A DNA stretch of 64,000 bases from NCBI GenBank assembly GCA_964034945.1, contig OZ035960.1, forward strand, positions 88,501,848 to 88,565,847, in the 5' to 3' direction. Within the stretch, counting starts at the first letter, position 1; each line of letters opens with the position of its first letter. Source of the stretch: Chrysopilus asiliformis. Lineage: Eukaryota; Arthropoda; Insecta; Diptera; Rhagionidae. Position numbers and translations under genes: made by a program. Positions 46,365-55,644 of this stretch are shown in pieces. The notes under the pieces were generated by a model that saw nothing but the letters and a program-made list of their open reading frames with translations, was not told the origin of the DNA and ran no database searches.

Positions 46365-46985
46365 TAGCCCAGCGTAGTCCAAGTGGTAAAGTACCTGGTC
46401 CGTGTTCCGGAGGTTGGTTGGACTGTGGCACGCTATGTGTCCACTCATAGTGCTTTACGAAATGAGTAGTGATAATTGCCGCTTGGTATTAACCCATTCA
46501 GTACGATTTTCGAAATAGCTATATAAAAAATCAATCTTGGTGTTTATTTTAATATTTATAGGACTAAAAAATATTTTCTGTAAAAAAATGGTCCTTGGGT
46601 TATTCAGGATATTTCTAGGATTTGTTGCCATATGGTAACACCTAATTTCCACTAATGTTTGTTATGACTTAAATAAACAAATTCCACAAAACTTCTCATA
46701 ATTTTTGAAATTAAAATCATTTTGTAGATATTAATTTGATACTTTGAGGTTTTTTAAGCTAATCTAGTAAATGTTACCGTATGGTAACAAAAAGATTGAA
46801 AGGGTTAACAACATCATTGGTCTAGATTGCTATTACGGCCTCTGCAGTTGATGGGTTGCAACATAAAAACCTTACAAATGTTGTAATTCATCCATTGCTC
46901 GCAATGCATGTAAAAACTCCAGGAAGCAATTGTTATGAAACCTCAATTGAGAAAGCCCAGGCTCTTCGAGAGCTGTATTGCCGAG
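46365..46985 (+). mobile_element. tRNA-like SINE, split by a piggyBac MITE
   Basis: The head AGCCCAGCGTAGTCCAAGTG contains an A-box-like TAGTCCAAGTGG (46375-46386). About 25 bp further on, GGTTGGTTGGACT (46412-46424) is a degenerate B box. The tail (46825-46985) is the same repeat as at 40855-41045. A tRNA-derived SINE is the simplest reading; the B box is poor, so it may be inactive. Confidence 0.45.
46493..46804. mobile_element. piggyBac-type MITE, copy 2
   Basis: This 312-bp element runs from CCCATTCAGTACGATTTTCG to ATTGAAAGGG and is flanked by TTAA at 46489-46492 and 46805-46808. Internal words GTTGCCATATGGTAACA and TGTTACCGTATGGTAACA match the palindrome type of the 11567 copy. Confidence 0.75.
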
Positions 46986-47401
46986 GATGATTATGAAAAA
47001 TATTTGGTAGTATTTTTAATCTTATTTTGATTTTAAATCGGACTTTGCTTTGGTAAGATTCAGAAAATCTTTTAAGCAACTTTTTTGGTATCATGAATAT
47101 TTTCTTTTTGATATTTCCAGAAGTAGAGTAAATTTGGCGAAAGCAAAGTCCGACTCAGAATCAGCGACGTCTGAATAGCTTAAAATGCAATATCTTTGAA
47201 ATTTACACAAAAAATATCGTTTTTGTTGGACAAATTTTTTTTAATGAAGAAAACTTTTGTACGTTTTTTTTTCTTTTAAGTTTTTTATCGTCTAACACCT
47301 CTTTCGGTTTTTTTTTTGTTTTTATTTGTTAAGTTTTATTAATTTTTTATAAAGAATTTATTTTTATTTTGAAAAGAAAAGTTCTCAGTTTTTTTTAAAT
47401 A

Positions 47402-47501
47402 CAGTAGAATCCCGATAATTCGTGTTTCAAGGGACCAGCAAATTCATACGAATTAGCGGGATATACGAATGATCGGGGTACGAATTATCGGGATTCTACT
47501 G
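47402..47501. mobile_element. pogo-like MITE, copy 2 (100 bp, inverted relative to copy 1)
   Basis: Ends CAGTAGAATCCCGATAATTC and the complement; TA on both sides (47400-47401 and 47502-47503). It has the same length as copy 1, with the internal GGGACCAGCAAATTCATACG in the opposite orientation. Confidence 0.85.
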
Positions 47502-47503
47502 TA

Positions 47504-49218
47504 TTTAACTTTTTTTAAGTACGAAATTATGACTTTTTGATCGCGGTGGCTATTCGTCGATCTTTTGTGTTACTAAGGTTTGCAATAGTTCGAATTAAAA
47601 TTTAAGTAAATTTTGGGGCACTTTGGAACAAAATTGTAAACTCTTAAATATTTTTAAGCCGCGAAAAACACTCAAACAGTGTCTATGATCCGAATTCGAG
47701 CTCACGTAACAGTTTCGGCAGCGAGTGAAGGAGGAAAATTACAAAATCGCTGTGATCTACAATCGACAATCGATGGTCAGGACTGATCCACGTAATAAAT
47801 TACTTAAATCGATTTTGTAATGTGTATGAAAGGTGGGCAACCGCTTAATTGTCTTGATTGCCGTAATAGACAACGGCGACCTTGTCCATTAGATCGGCTC
47901 GCCCATCAAGAAGCCACACATCAGTGTCGAAAAATTACAAACGATCAGCTAGCCGTAGATCAGATTTTCACATGCCAGCCAGCCTAGCTCAAGATCATTT
48001 TTTTGATCCTATTGCCACGAATCTATATTGACCTGCCGCTCGCTGAAGATCATTGGAAAGATGGAAAAGTGTCTATCTTGGAACTACGTATTGATCTTAT
48101 GAAAAGTGAAAGATTTCGCTGGCGAGCGTTAATTGATCCATTTTAATGGTGAACTACAATATAGATGAAAGAGAACTAAAAATATTGACTGGCTACCAAG
48201 TTTATACCCTTTAGAGATCATCATATCTTCTATAATCTTCCACATTTCTTCAATGTTTCTTCATTCTGTACTGCTGCGTGCCACTATGTTTAGCATGATT
48301 CTGCTATGTTCACTAGGAGGTGATCTCATTTCAATTTCAATTACTCGTAAAGGTGCACCATCATAATATCACAACCCGGACAGGTAATCGACTATGGAAG
48401 GTGATTGAAAATATTAGCAGCTCGTTGTTATTTTTACGCGCTCATTTCCAGGTAATTAGCGTAGACTTAATTTGATTTGAACGATAACGCAAAAAAGACC
48501 TCATATAATAATCTCAGCCATATTCAATATTCTTGATTGACTGTGATCTGGTTTGACTTTGTTTCGGTTAGGTATAGTGCTTGATGGTCACAGGTGTTTT
48601 ATTTTAGATGGGGATTATCGACTTGATCACTAATTGAATGGTTTCAAGATGTATTAAATCATTTTTTGTTGCGTTATACGCAGCAAAATTATTATAATTA
48701 CTGGTCACAGTTTTTTTTTTGAATTTTTATTAAAATGTTGGTAAAGAAATAAGTGGCGGTTTTAAATCATGTTAAGTACGTGTTAATTGCTTTGATTTTA
48801 TTGAAACTTATTCAAAGTGACAGTAATAGACTGCATTGATTTCATAAATTATAAATTCTGAAAGAGGCACTACATTCCGTTTCGGTTTTATTGATAATTT
48901 CCTTTACGATCTAATTAGAGTTTTTTTTGCTGTTGTTTCAAAATTGGCAGACTTTCATCAGACGCAGCATATACTCTGTGTTAAGAAAGTTTTGCACCAT
49001 TCCCCGAATTTGCGTGTAAAATATAATTCTTCTGTAAATGATTATCCATCTTCCAAAAAAAAAATCTGATATGAACAGCACATGACTTTCTTATACAAAC
49101 GAATAAAATATTTTACACAAAAATATTTTTAAAAAATATGATTTTTTTTTACAAAATTTGAAAGATTTTAATAACGGTAGAAGATATTAATTTTCGGTAA
49201 AGATAAACATAAAAGCCA
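47504..49218. other. Gene-free DNA, GATC-rich at 47,750-48,140
   Basis: No exon recognised. GATC occurs about ten times between 47,750 and 48,140, in words such as ACGATCAGCTAGCCGTAGAT, AAGATCATTTTTTTGATCCT and GAAGATCATTGGAAAGATGG. The last resembles GATCATCGGTAAGAAGCATG at 44,655. Confidence 0.45.
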
Positions 49219-49908
49219 TTGGGTGTACAAATAAGTTTCCGCCGTTTTTTTTTATCAAAAATTGCGCATTTCGAAGTATTGTCCATCGCTAGCCCCTACT
49301 ATTTCCCATCTTTCTGGCAGCATGCGGTATGCTTCGTCTTTTGAGGTTATCCCCGAATCGACCCAATTTTTGGCTTCTTCGTAAGAACGGAAGTGCTGCT
49401 CAGCTAGGCCATGTGTCATTGACCTGATCAAGTGGTAGTCGGAAGGGGCGATGTCTGGAGAATACGGTGGGTGGGATAGGATGTCCAATTTTAATGTTTC
49501 CAGGTAGGTTTTGATCGGCGACGCAACATGTGGACGAGCATTATCATGCAGGAGAATAACTTTGTCGTGTCGGGAGTAGTAGTGGGCGCGCTTTTTCTTG
49601 AATGCTCGACTCAATCTCATCAATTGTGTTCGGTAGACAGCCCCAGTAATGATTTTGTTCGGTTGGAGCAACTCATAATACACGACATCAACTTGATCCC
49701 GCAAATGATGCTTATTCGGCTCAAAACTCGGCATTTTCGCAAACAAACGAAATAAATTATACTGATAAAAACTCACTTATATTTCAAGGTTATATTTGCG
49801 ACAGATGTCAAACCTTACGATAATGACGTTTTCAATCTGACAATTTTAACTTTAACTTACTGGTGCGCCAACTTTTGTCAAACGGCGGAAACTTATTTGT
49901 ACACCCAA
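49219..49908 (-). mobile_element. Internally deleted mariner (DD34D) with C-terminal transposase part
   Basis: This 690-bp element has ends beginning TTGGGTGTACAAATAAGTTT and the complement. The minus frame 49255-49776 starts with the usual N-terminus (MPSFEPNKHHLRDQ) and then continues at VYYELLQPNKIITGAVYRTQ. This means roughly half the transposase, with the HTH domains and first catalytic D, is missing. The remaining part has LLHDNARPH and YSPDIAPSDYHL with 34 residues between the two aspartates. The frame has no stop after the junction. A clean TA duplication could not be seen. Confidence 0.8.
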
Positions 49909-50017
49909 TCGTCAAATACTCTATATGATGACAGACAACATATTCATTTAAAAAAATCCATTTGTATAGGAGATATGGAGAAAGGAGTGGTCCGATTGGA
50001 TTTTGATGTATACATAA
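49909..50017 (-). repeat. Dispersed repeat family B, minus, left of hAT MITE
   Basis: Reads, in reverse, the end of family B (TATATGATGACAGACAACAT, GTGGTCCGATTGGATTTTGA). It resumes at 50512 after the inserted element (GTTATGTAAAATCATATTCT). Confidence 0.6.
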
Positions 50018-50511
50018 TAGGGTGGATCGCGGCTCGAACAAAAAAAATAAATGTGGCAATGTGAACAGGTATGGAAAAGATGTGAATATATGTAAAAATG
50101 AAATTTGGAAAATTTCAGCTCGATCGGAGGTCATTTTCAGTTTTCGCTTTTTATTTGAAATTTTGAAAATCTGCCATTAAACTAAAAATTTCAACTTTCA
50201 CCAAAACCAAGGAGGATTTCCAAAAAAGCTTGAATTAGTTAACAAATAACAAAAAAAACCAAAAAGGATTTCGAATTACAAATGCCTCCACGCGGCGACA
50301 CAGCAAAAGTGATTAGCGAAAATTTGTAAAATACATAGAAATTCACTTAGCGCATACACACTGTTATGCCAAATTTTCAAACGAAAAGCGGAAACTGAAG
50401 ATAACCTCCGATCGAGCTGAAACTTTCCACAATTTGTTTTTATATCAATTCACAAGTTTTCCACCCCCGGCGTTTCCGAAATCCGAGAAAAAAGAAAAGC
50501 AATCCACCCTA
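50018..50511. mobile_element. hAT-type MITE with perfect 8-bp target duplication
   Basis: The element begins TAGGGTGGATCGC and ends GCAATCCACCCTA. The octamer ATACATAA flanks it on both sides (50010-50017 and 50512-50519). TAGGG fits the hAT terminal pattern. The interior holds inverted blocks GATCGGAGGTCATTTTCAGT and GATAACCTCCGATCGAGCTG. There is no transposase. Confidence 0.8.
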
Positions 50512-50677
50512 ATACATAAGTTATGTAAAATCATATTCTAAACGATGTTACCTTCAAAGAGTCGATTCGCCATAGTTGAGCATGAGAAATTGAATCGTAA
50601 GAATTGCACACACGGCACAATTTCTAAAAGCATCGTACAATTTCATTGACCTGAATTAGCGTTCTCTTGCGAGATTA

Positions 50678-51732
50678 CACGGAAAAAAATCCACATAGTA
50701 ATCGTTCCTATAAAATGGTGGAAAGCGATTATAGGAGTCATTGCACCATTTTATAGGAAAGGCTTCAATAAATGTTGGAACTAGTCCTACTTTTCGTGGA
50801 ATCATTACTATGTAAATAGGGCTGAGAGAAGAATGGACACATTCCAACAAAAGTAGCACTCGTCCCTAGTTTGCATTGGAGACGTTGGTAATCTGAGGTG
50901 GAATCATTACTATATTATGGAATGGAATCATTCCCACTGTTTTTAGAAATGACTCCAATATTATGTAGGGCTCAGTCCTACAAAAAAAAAATGGAATGAA
51001 TCCTAAGTTTTGGTGGACTCATTCCTATGCAATAAGGATTCAGCGAATATGATAATTCAAGTCGAATTTTTTCTTCGATTATAATTCACACGTGGTATGC
51101 GAACTCGGAGAATATATACCTTGGACCTGCCTAGTGCCACAATCTGACACTTGTGTCGGACAAATTTTTTAATTACAGGGCATTTTTTTTGCTCGAGCTA
51201 CTTCATATCTCGAATATTTTGAGGCCCCGAACTTCTCTATCTCGAATATTCGATAACTCGAATTTTTGTTTCTCCCCTTTAGATTGGACAGGATCCAATA
51301 AAAAAAGTCTCCAGTCCTATACAGATAGGACTTGGTGCTATAAATATAGGAACGTGTCCTATTTCAAATTAGAATGTCGCGAATATATATAGGAGAGAAT
51401 CCAATAATCAATGGATACATTACAACGTTTTATAGGATTGAGTCCTTTACAAAAGGGAATGTCGCCCTATTTTTGTCGTAACCAGTCTAGCATATATAGT
51501 AATCTCTCCCATGTAACACGTTGGAGTCTTTGCCATAATTTTGGGAATGGTTACACCAAAAAAAAAGAATACGACCACTTTTTTGTTGGAATGTGTCCTA
51601 AAAAATGTGGGAGCTGTTACACCTTTTTTATAGGAATGATTCCCATATTTCGCCACTATGCCGTTTTTTCCCATCTATGGTGGACTGGAGCATGCGATTT
51701 TGGTGGAATGGTTCCTATATGTTTTTTCCGTG
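50678..51732. mobile_element. TIR element packed with short degenerate repeats (family CACGGAAAAAA)
   Basis: The ends are CACGGAAAAAAATCCACATA and the complement-like CTATATGTTTTTTCCGTG, with TA outside both. Between them about 20-25 degenerate copies of a near-palindromic word of the type TATAGGAATGATTCC occur on both strands (for example GGAATCATTCCC near 50932, GGATTGAGTCC near 51437, GGAATGATTCCC near 51631, GGAATGGTTCC near 51708). The centre (about 51,170-51,260) instead has CTCGAATAT words. No transposase is present. Subterminal repeat arrays are a feature of CACTA-type elements, but the class is not proven. Confidence 0.6.
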
Positions 51733-52240
51733 TATATAAAGAGAGGTTACATTCCCGAGAGGCAGGTACTTTCGTTCTTCGAGGATTTTACTCCCTAAGT
51801 CGTTGAGTTTGGCAACACCGCCTAAGAAATTTCACTTCAAAAAGATTTGAACCGCAGGCGATATCTTTTTCACTTATATTCTCCGGGAATGGAAATACAA
51901 AATTACACTTTCTTTGAAAAAAAAATAAATAAAAAAAAAATACGCCTCTTGTATGTTCCTGACTGCGATTGGATAACTTCATACTAGAAAAACATCATTT
52001 ACGTCAACAATTAATCTAAGAAATGCGCCGCAGAAGAAAATTTTAACATATCAAAGCTGAAATATACATACTGCATGGGGCCCCGAAAATTAGGCTCCAA
52101 ATTTCAATTTTGGTTGCATATTCTGTTCTAATATCACTATTACTAAAAAAATACGGACCACTTCACCCTACCTGACCCTAGGGAAAAAAATATGAAAGTA
52201 GACTGTTTTGAGTGAAAATATTCACACGTTACAATTTGTA
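51733..52240. other. Short gene-free stretch downstream of gene A
   Basis: A+T-rich spacer. No recognised repeat apart from an A-rich run at 51918-51940. Confidence 0.4.
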
Positions 52241-52246
52241 TTTATT
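52241..52246 (-). terminator. Candidate polyadenylation signal of gene A
   Basis: On the minus strand AATAAA lies eight bases downstream of gene A's stop codon, which would give a very short 3' untranslated region. Confidence 0.45.
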
Positions 52247-52253
52247 TAACAAT

Positions 52254-54195
52254 TCAATTTGCATTATAAGTTTTTAAATCAAAAAATAAATGAAGCCGAA
52301 TCATAGTATTGTTGGTTGTGACTTCAGACATTCGATATTCAGTTTTTACTGAACCGGTTGGAAATATTGGCGGCAAGTCATTGAACATTGGGACATCGAC
52401 GAGTGCTTGAAGTCCAGATTTGGGACATCCTCTCTGCCCTTTACGATATTTATTTCCGTATTTGAAAATTCTATCTATTAAAGTATTTCGACGCATTTTT
52501 GTTTTATTATTGCAAATTTCCATCACCACAGGCGGCGTAAGGGATTGGTATTCTTGTCCTGGCCTTCTGATCAAGAACTTCAAATTAACCTTAGAACAAG
52601 AAAAAATATTTAGTAAGAGTATATTAAAAATACCTGAAATAATTTCACTTACAACAACATCATAAAAATATGTGGGCAGCGTACAATTAAATGAAATTGT
52701 CGACTTTTTTCCAATATTTCGAAAGACACAGATGGGATTTTGGCATAGCTGATTTTTGTCGAGATTACATTCAAACTTAGTGGCTTGAATTAGGTACCTT
52801 TGAGCCTGAAAAAATATATATTTGATAAAAATTTTGTTTCTGGCTTTCGTACAAATACGAGGGCGGGCTGAAAAGTAATCGGCCTAGGCAGGAAATAGCA
52901 TCAAAGCAGTGTTGTTTTCGTAAATACTATCCGTCAAATGACTTGTCTCAAATTTTCAGCCAACTAAATGACAAGCTAATTGTTTGTATTTGGTAGTTAT
53001 TGAAAGCGAACAACTTTGACATTTTTAGAAAAACGAACAAAATCGTGCCATTTATAGGGACTCTGCGCCTTCGATATCAACAAAAAAAATATTGGACAGC
53101 TGAATTTAAACGCGGTCGTACGGACATTTTTGAAGAAAAAGCGTTCAGGCCGTTCAAAAGAGGTTACCACATCAGAAATTGTCAATAAAATCCATGGTAT
53201 CGTTATTGACGACCGACGAGTTAAGGAGCGCAAGATTGCTGAAGATGTGGGCAGATCACATGAACGAGTGGGGAATATATTGGATAAATATTTGAGAATG
53301 GAGAAGCTCGCTGCTATGTGGGTGCTGCGTTTGCTCTCTGTTGACAACAAGCGTGATCGTGTGACAACTTCAAAGAAATGTTGAACCGTGATATGAAGGA
53401 CTATTTGTGCTGTGGGAGAAAAATGAACCCATCACAACACACCAGAGACCGAGGAGCAGTCAAAACAATGGACTTTTCCTGGCGAATCGAAGTCGAAGAA
53501 GGCCAAAGTGGGTGTGGCGGCGAACAAGGTCATGGCCACCATTTTTGGAATGCGCACGGTATCATTCACATCAAATACTTTGAAAAGAGCAAAACGATCA
53601 CTGGCGTATAATATGCAGAAAACTGATGTATAGATTCGACGCCGATTTGAAGCGAAAGCGGCAGCATTTGGTGAAGGAAAAAAATGCTCTTGCACCAGGA
53701 AAACGCACTGGCGCAAAAGTTCACAGACGCGAAGGCAAAATTTCATGAATTGCACTACGAGTTGGTTCGTCATCCACCATATTCTCCAGATTTGACCCCC
53801 TCCGGCTATTATCTGTTTCCAAACTTTAAGAAATGTCTTGATGGTTAGAGATTTGCGTCGAATGAGATCATCGCTGAAACAGAGATATCCTATTTTGAGG
53901 GCTTCGACAAATCGTATTGTTGAGAGAGTTTAAAAATTGGAGCATCTTTGGACAAAGTGTATTGCCCTAAAAGGAGATTATGTTGAGAAATAAAATGAGT
54001 TTTGTCGAAAAAAAGCTGTATTTTCTTGCCTCGACCAATTACTTCTCAGTCCGCTCTCGTACTTTGATCATAATACAAATACGATACATGCGTAAGGAAT
54101 TTTTTTAAAATTTATTTTCTAAAAATATATGTCCTCACCCCATTTACATGTTGGAAAATTCCAAATAAAAGAAATGCACAGGAAATATAATTCAT
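52254..54195 (-). CDS. DUF1091 family secreted protein, gene A
   Basis: Three exons on the minus strand: 54195-54139, 52805-52653 and 52589-52254, all joined in phase 0, give 181 residues. Exon 1 is a signal peptide (MNYISCAFLLFGIFQHVNG) ending at a GTGAGG donor. Exon 2 starts AQRYLIQ and carries four cysteines in C-7-C-4-C-14-C spacing (FECNLDKNQLC, PICVFRN, SFNCTL), then a GTAAGT donor. Exon 3 has the last two cysteines (MEICNNK, GCPKSG) and the family motif NDLPPIFPTGSVKTEYRM. This cysteine pattern and length fit DUF1091 (Pfam PF06477), insect proteins thought to be distantly related to ML/GM2-activator-like lipid-binding domains. The product is predicted to be secreted; its ligand is unknown. 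Intron 1 (52806-54138) contains a 1.2-kb mariner; without it the intron would be about 130 bp. One glycine of the family (CGF) is valine here. The reading frame is otherwise intact. The gene is divergent from gene B. Confidence 0.88.
52858..54059 (+). mobile_element. Dead mariner inside intron 1 of gene A
   Basis: This 1202-bp element has ends CGAGGGCGGGCTGAAAAGTA and CGAGAGCGGACTGAGAAGTA (as inverted repeats), with TA at 52856-52857 and 54060-54061. It lies antisense to gene A and wholly within its first intron. It is related to the mariner at 31626 but much older, judging from the many frame breaks. Confidence 0.9.
53030..53992 (+). pseudogene. Mariner transposase remnant
   Basis: Plus-strand segments in order: YWTAEFKRGRTDIFEE, KEVTTSEIVNKIHGIVIDD, LDKYLRMEKLAAMWV, LLSVDNKRDR, NKVMATIF, YELVRHPPYSPDLTP, YLFPNFKKCL. 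They are spread over several frames with stops. The second catalytic position reads LLHQENALAQ where HDNAPAH is expected, and the third reads TPSGYYLF where an aspartate is expected. The catalytic residues are therefore replaced as well as the frame broken. It cannot encode an active enzyme. Confidence 0.85.
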
Positions 54196-54758
54196 ATTGC
54201 TGAGTGATCTAGCAAAACTCTGTAGAAATGTAAGGTAATAGTGTAGAACCATTTTGTGGATGACTAAATTCAAGTTTTTTTTTGTATATTATCAAACGCT
54301 AGTGATCTACAACTTCGCAAAATCATTCGGTTGAAAATAAATTAAAATGTGTCTTATCTGATGATGAAAAACTGAATTTGCGATTTTTTTTAGCTTTCAC
54401 AAAAAAAAATAGATGGGTGCCATCTTGCCTACTTCTAGTTACCGGGGCCAAACATGTATGCGAAATTTCATGGCTGCAACTCAAGTGGTTTTTGAGAAAT
54501 TGACAGCAGTGCCAGGGAAATGTTTGTCGGGCAAAATGTTGACGTCGAAATTTTTCTTAAATTCAATATTTTCTATGCTTCATACAACGTATTTCATATA
54601 CGAAAGTTAAAATATAAATTAGCTTTTAATTTGTTTTCGCAAAACGAAAAATTCAATTTTTTTTTATTACAGTGAAAAACAAATTATTTTGAAATTATCG
54701 ACCCAGAACTTTGTTCGAAATGGGCACACACTTTTCCACAAGCTTCGTATGGACAGAT
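54196..54758. promoter_or_regulatory. Shared intergenic region between divergent genes A and B
   Basis: 563 bp separate the two start codons, so both core promoters are expected here. A TATAAAT word at about 54612 is a candidate for gene B. For gene A the minus strand has GATAATATACAAAA at about 54290. The middle (54385-54600) is a diverged copy of dispersed repeat K (TTCATGGCTGCAACTCAAGT, TTTTTGAGAAATTGACAG). No transcript start can be fixed from sequence. Confidence 0.4.
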
Positions 54759-55424
54759 ATGAATTATATTTTCTGCGCGATCATTTTATATGGAATTTTC
54801 CATTACATAAATGGGGTGAGGTATAAAAGTTCTTACAAAAACGATTTTCTAAAAAAATATATATATATTCAGGCTCAAAGATATGCCATGCAGCCCACCA
54901 GATTTGAATGTGATCTCGACAAAAATCAATTATGCGAAAATCCCGTCTGTGGCTTTCGAAATATTGGCAAAAAGTCGACAATTTCGTTTAATTGTACGTT
55001 GCACAGATATTTTTATGATGTTGTTGTAAGTGAAATTATTTCAGGTGTTTTTAATGTATTCTTACTAAATATTTTTTCTTGTTCTAAGGTTAATTTGAAA
55101 TTCTGGATCAAAAAGCCAGGACGAGAGTACCAATCCCTGACGCCACCTGCAATGATGGAAATTTGCAACAATAAAACAAAAAGGCGTCAAAATCCTTTAT
55201 TAGACAGACTTTTCAAATACGGAAAAAAACATAATAAAGGCCAGGTAGGATGTCCCAAAATTGGACTTCAAGCATTCGTCGATCTCCCAGTGTTTAATGA
55301 CTTGCCGCCAGTATTCCCAACCGGTTCGCTCAAAGTTGAGTATAGAATGTCCGAAGTCACAACCAACAATACTATGATTTGGGTTTATTTGTTTTTGGAT
55401 TTAAAAACTTTTAATGCAAATTGA
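54759..55424 (+). CDS. DUF1091 family secreted protein, gene B
   Basis: Exons 54759-54815, 54873-55025 and 55089-55424, all phase 0, give 181 residues. Residues 1-19 (MNYIFCAIILYGIFHYING) form a signal peptide. The six mature cysteines are at about 32, 40, 45, 60, 96 and 125. NCT at residue 59 is a possible N-glycosylation site, shared by A and C. Motifs FECDLDKNQLC, CGFRNIGKKSTISFNC and FNDLPPVFPTGSLKVEYRM fit DUF1091. Splice sites are GTGAGG..TTCAG and GTAAGT..CTAAG. The start was chosen at the methionine that opens the signal peptide and matches the exon-1 structure of A and C, not the in-frame methionine 48 bases upstream. Both introns (57 and 63 bp) are multiples of three without stops, so unspliced RNA would also be open. 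Predicted secreted, possibly lipid-binding; the biological role is unknown. Nearest paralogue is gene A. Confidence 0.9.
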   Translation: MNYIFCAIILYGIFHYINGVRYKSSYKNDFLKKYIYIQAQRYAMQPTRFECDLDKNQLCENPVCGFRNIGKKSTISFNCTLHRYFYDVVVSEIISGVFNVFLLNIFSCSKVNLKFWIKKPGREYQSLTPPAMMEICNNKTKRRQNPLLDRLFKYGKKHNKGQVGCPKIGLQAFVDLPVFNDLPPVFPTGSLKVEYRMSEVTTNNTMIWVYLFLDLKTFNAN

Positions 55425-55644
55425 ATTGTTAAATAGATAAAATTCTAAGTCATCCTAATACATCCGACAATTCTAATACATCCGACCTGGCAAATTTTCT
55501 TAAGTAACAGAAAATTCTTCCCTTTAACAGACATTTTTTTCTACGAAAATGTAAGTTAAGTTCGTTGAAAAATTGGTCCATCCGCTTCAGCATCTCCCAT
55601 ATAAACGGTAAATTTTTTTAAGGTTTTCTTAAAAACTGTGCTTT
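55425..55644. other. Short 3' flank of gene B
   Basis: No canonical AATAAA was seen directly after the stop; AATAGATAAAA is a weak candidate (about 55433). Gene A has AATAAATA at the equivalent place. Confidence 0.35.

Larger units (their letters stand above)
46104..47400 (+). mobile_element. hAT-type element, second copy, with nested insertions and lost right end
   Basis: It begins CAGGGATGGGAAACGTTATC and keeps the same interior blocks as the 31378 copy (TTCATAAATTATAACCCCAC, AATCAGCGACGTC, GAATTTATTTTTAT). It is interrupted by a SINE-like repeat (about 46365-46985), itself split by a piggyBac MITE. At 47400 it stops at a pogo-like MITE, and the right terminus is not found beyond. Confidence 0.65.

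Noticed and set aside
46365..46430. A functional tRNA gene
   Set aside because: The A box is fair, but the B box is degenerate and no cloverleaf with paired acceptor ends could be drawn; a tRNA-derived SINE head fits better.
50678..51732. Repeated spaced motifs as a possible CRISPR or origin iteron array
   Set aside because: The copies are degenerate, occur on both strands, lack equal spacing and lie between transposon-like inverted ends; a transposon interior explains them better.
53432..53773. 113-codon minus-strand frame inside gene A's intron
   Set aside because: It is antisense to the mariner transposase remnant, whose plus-strand peptides are recognisable.
54711..55424. Gene B as a single intronless 237-codon frame
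   Set aside because: Canonical donors and acceptors at positions shared with genes A and C, and the restoration of family spacing after splicing, favour three exons; the open introns are noted as a finding.
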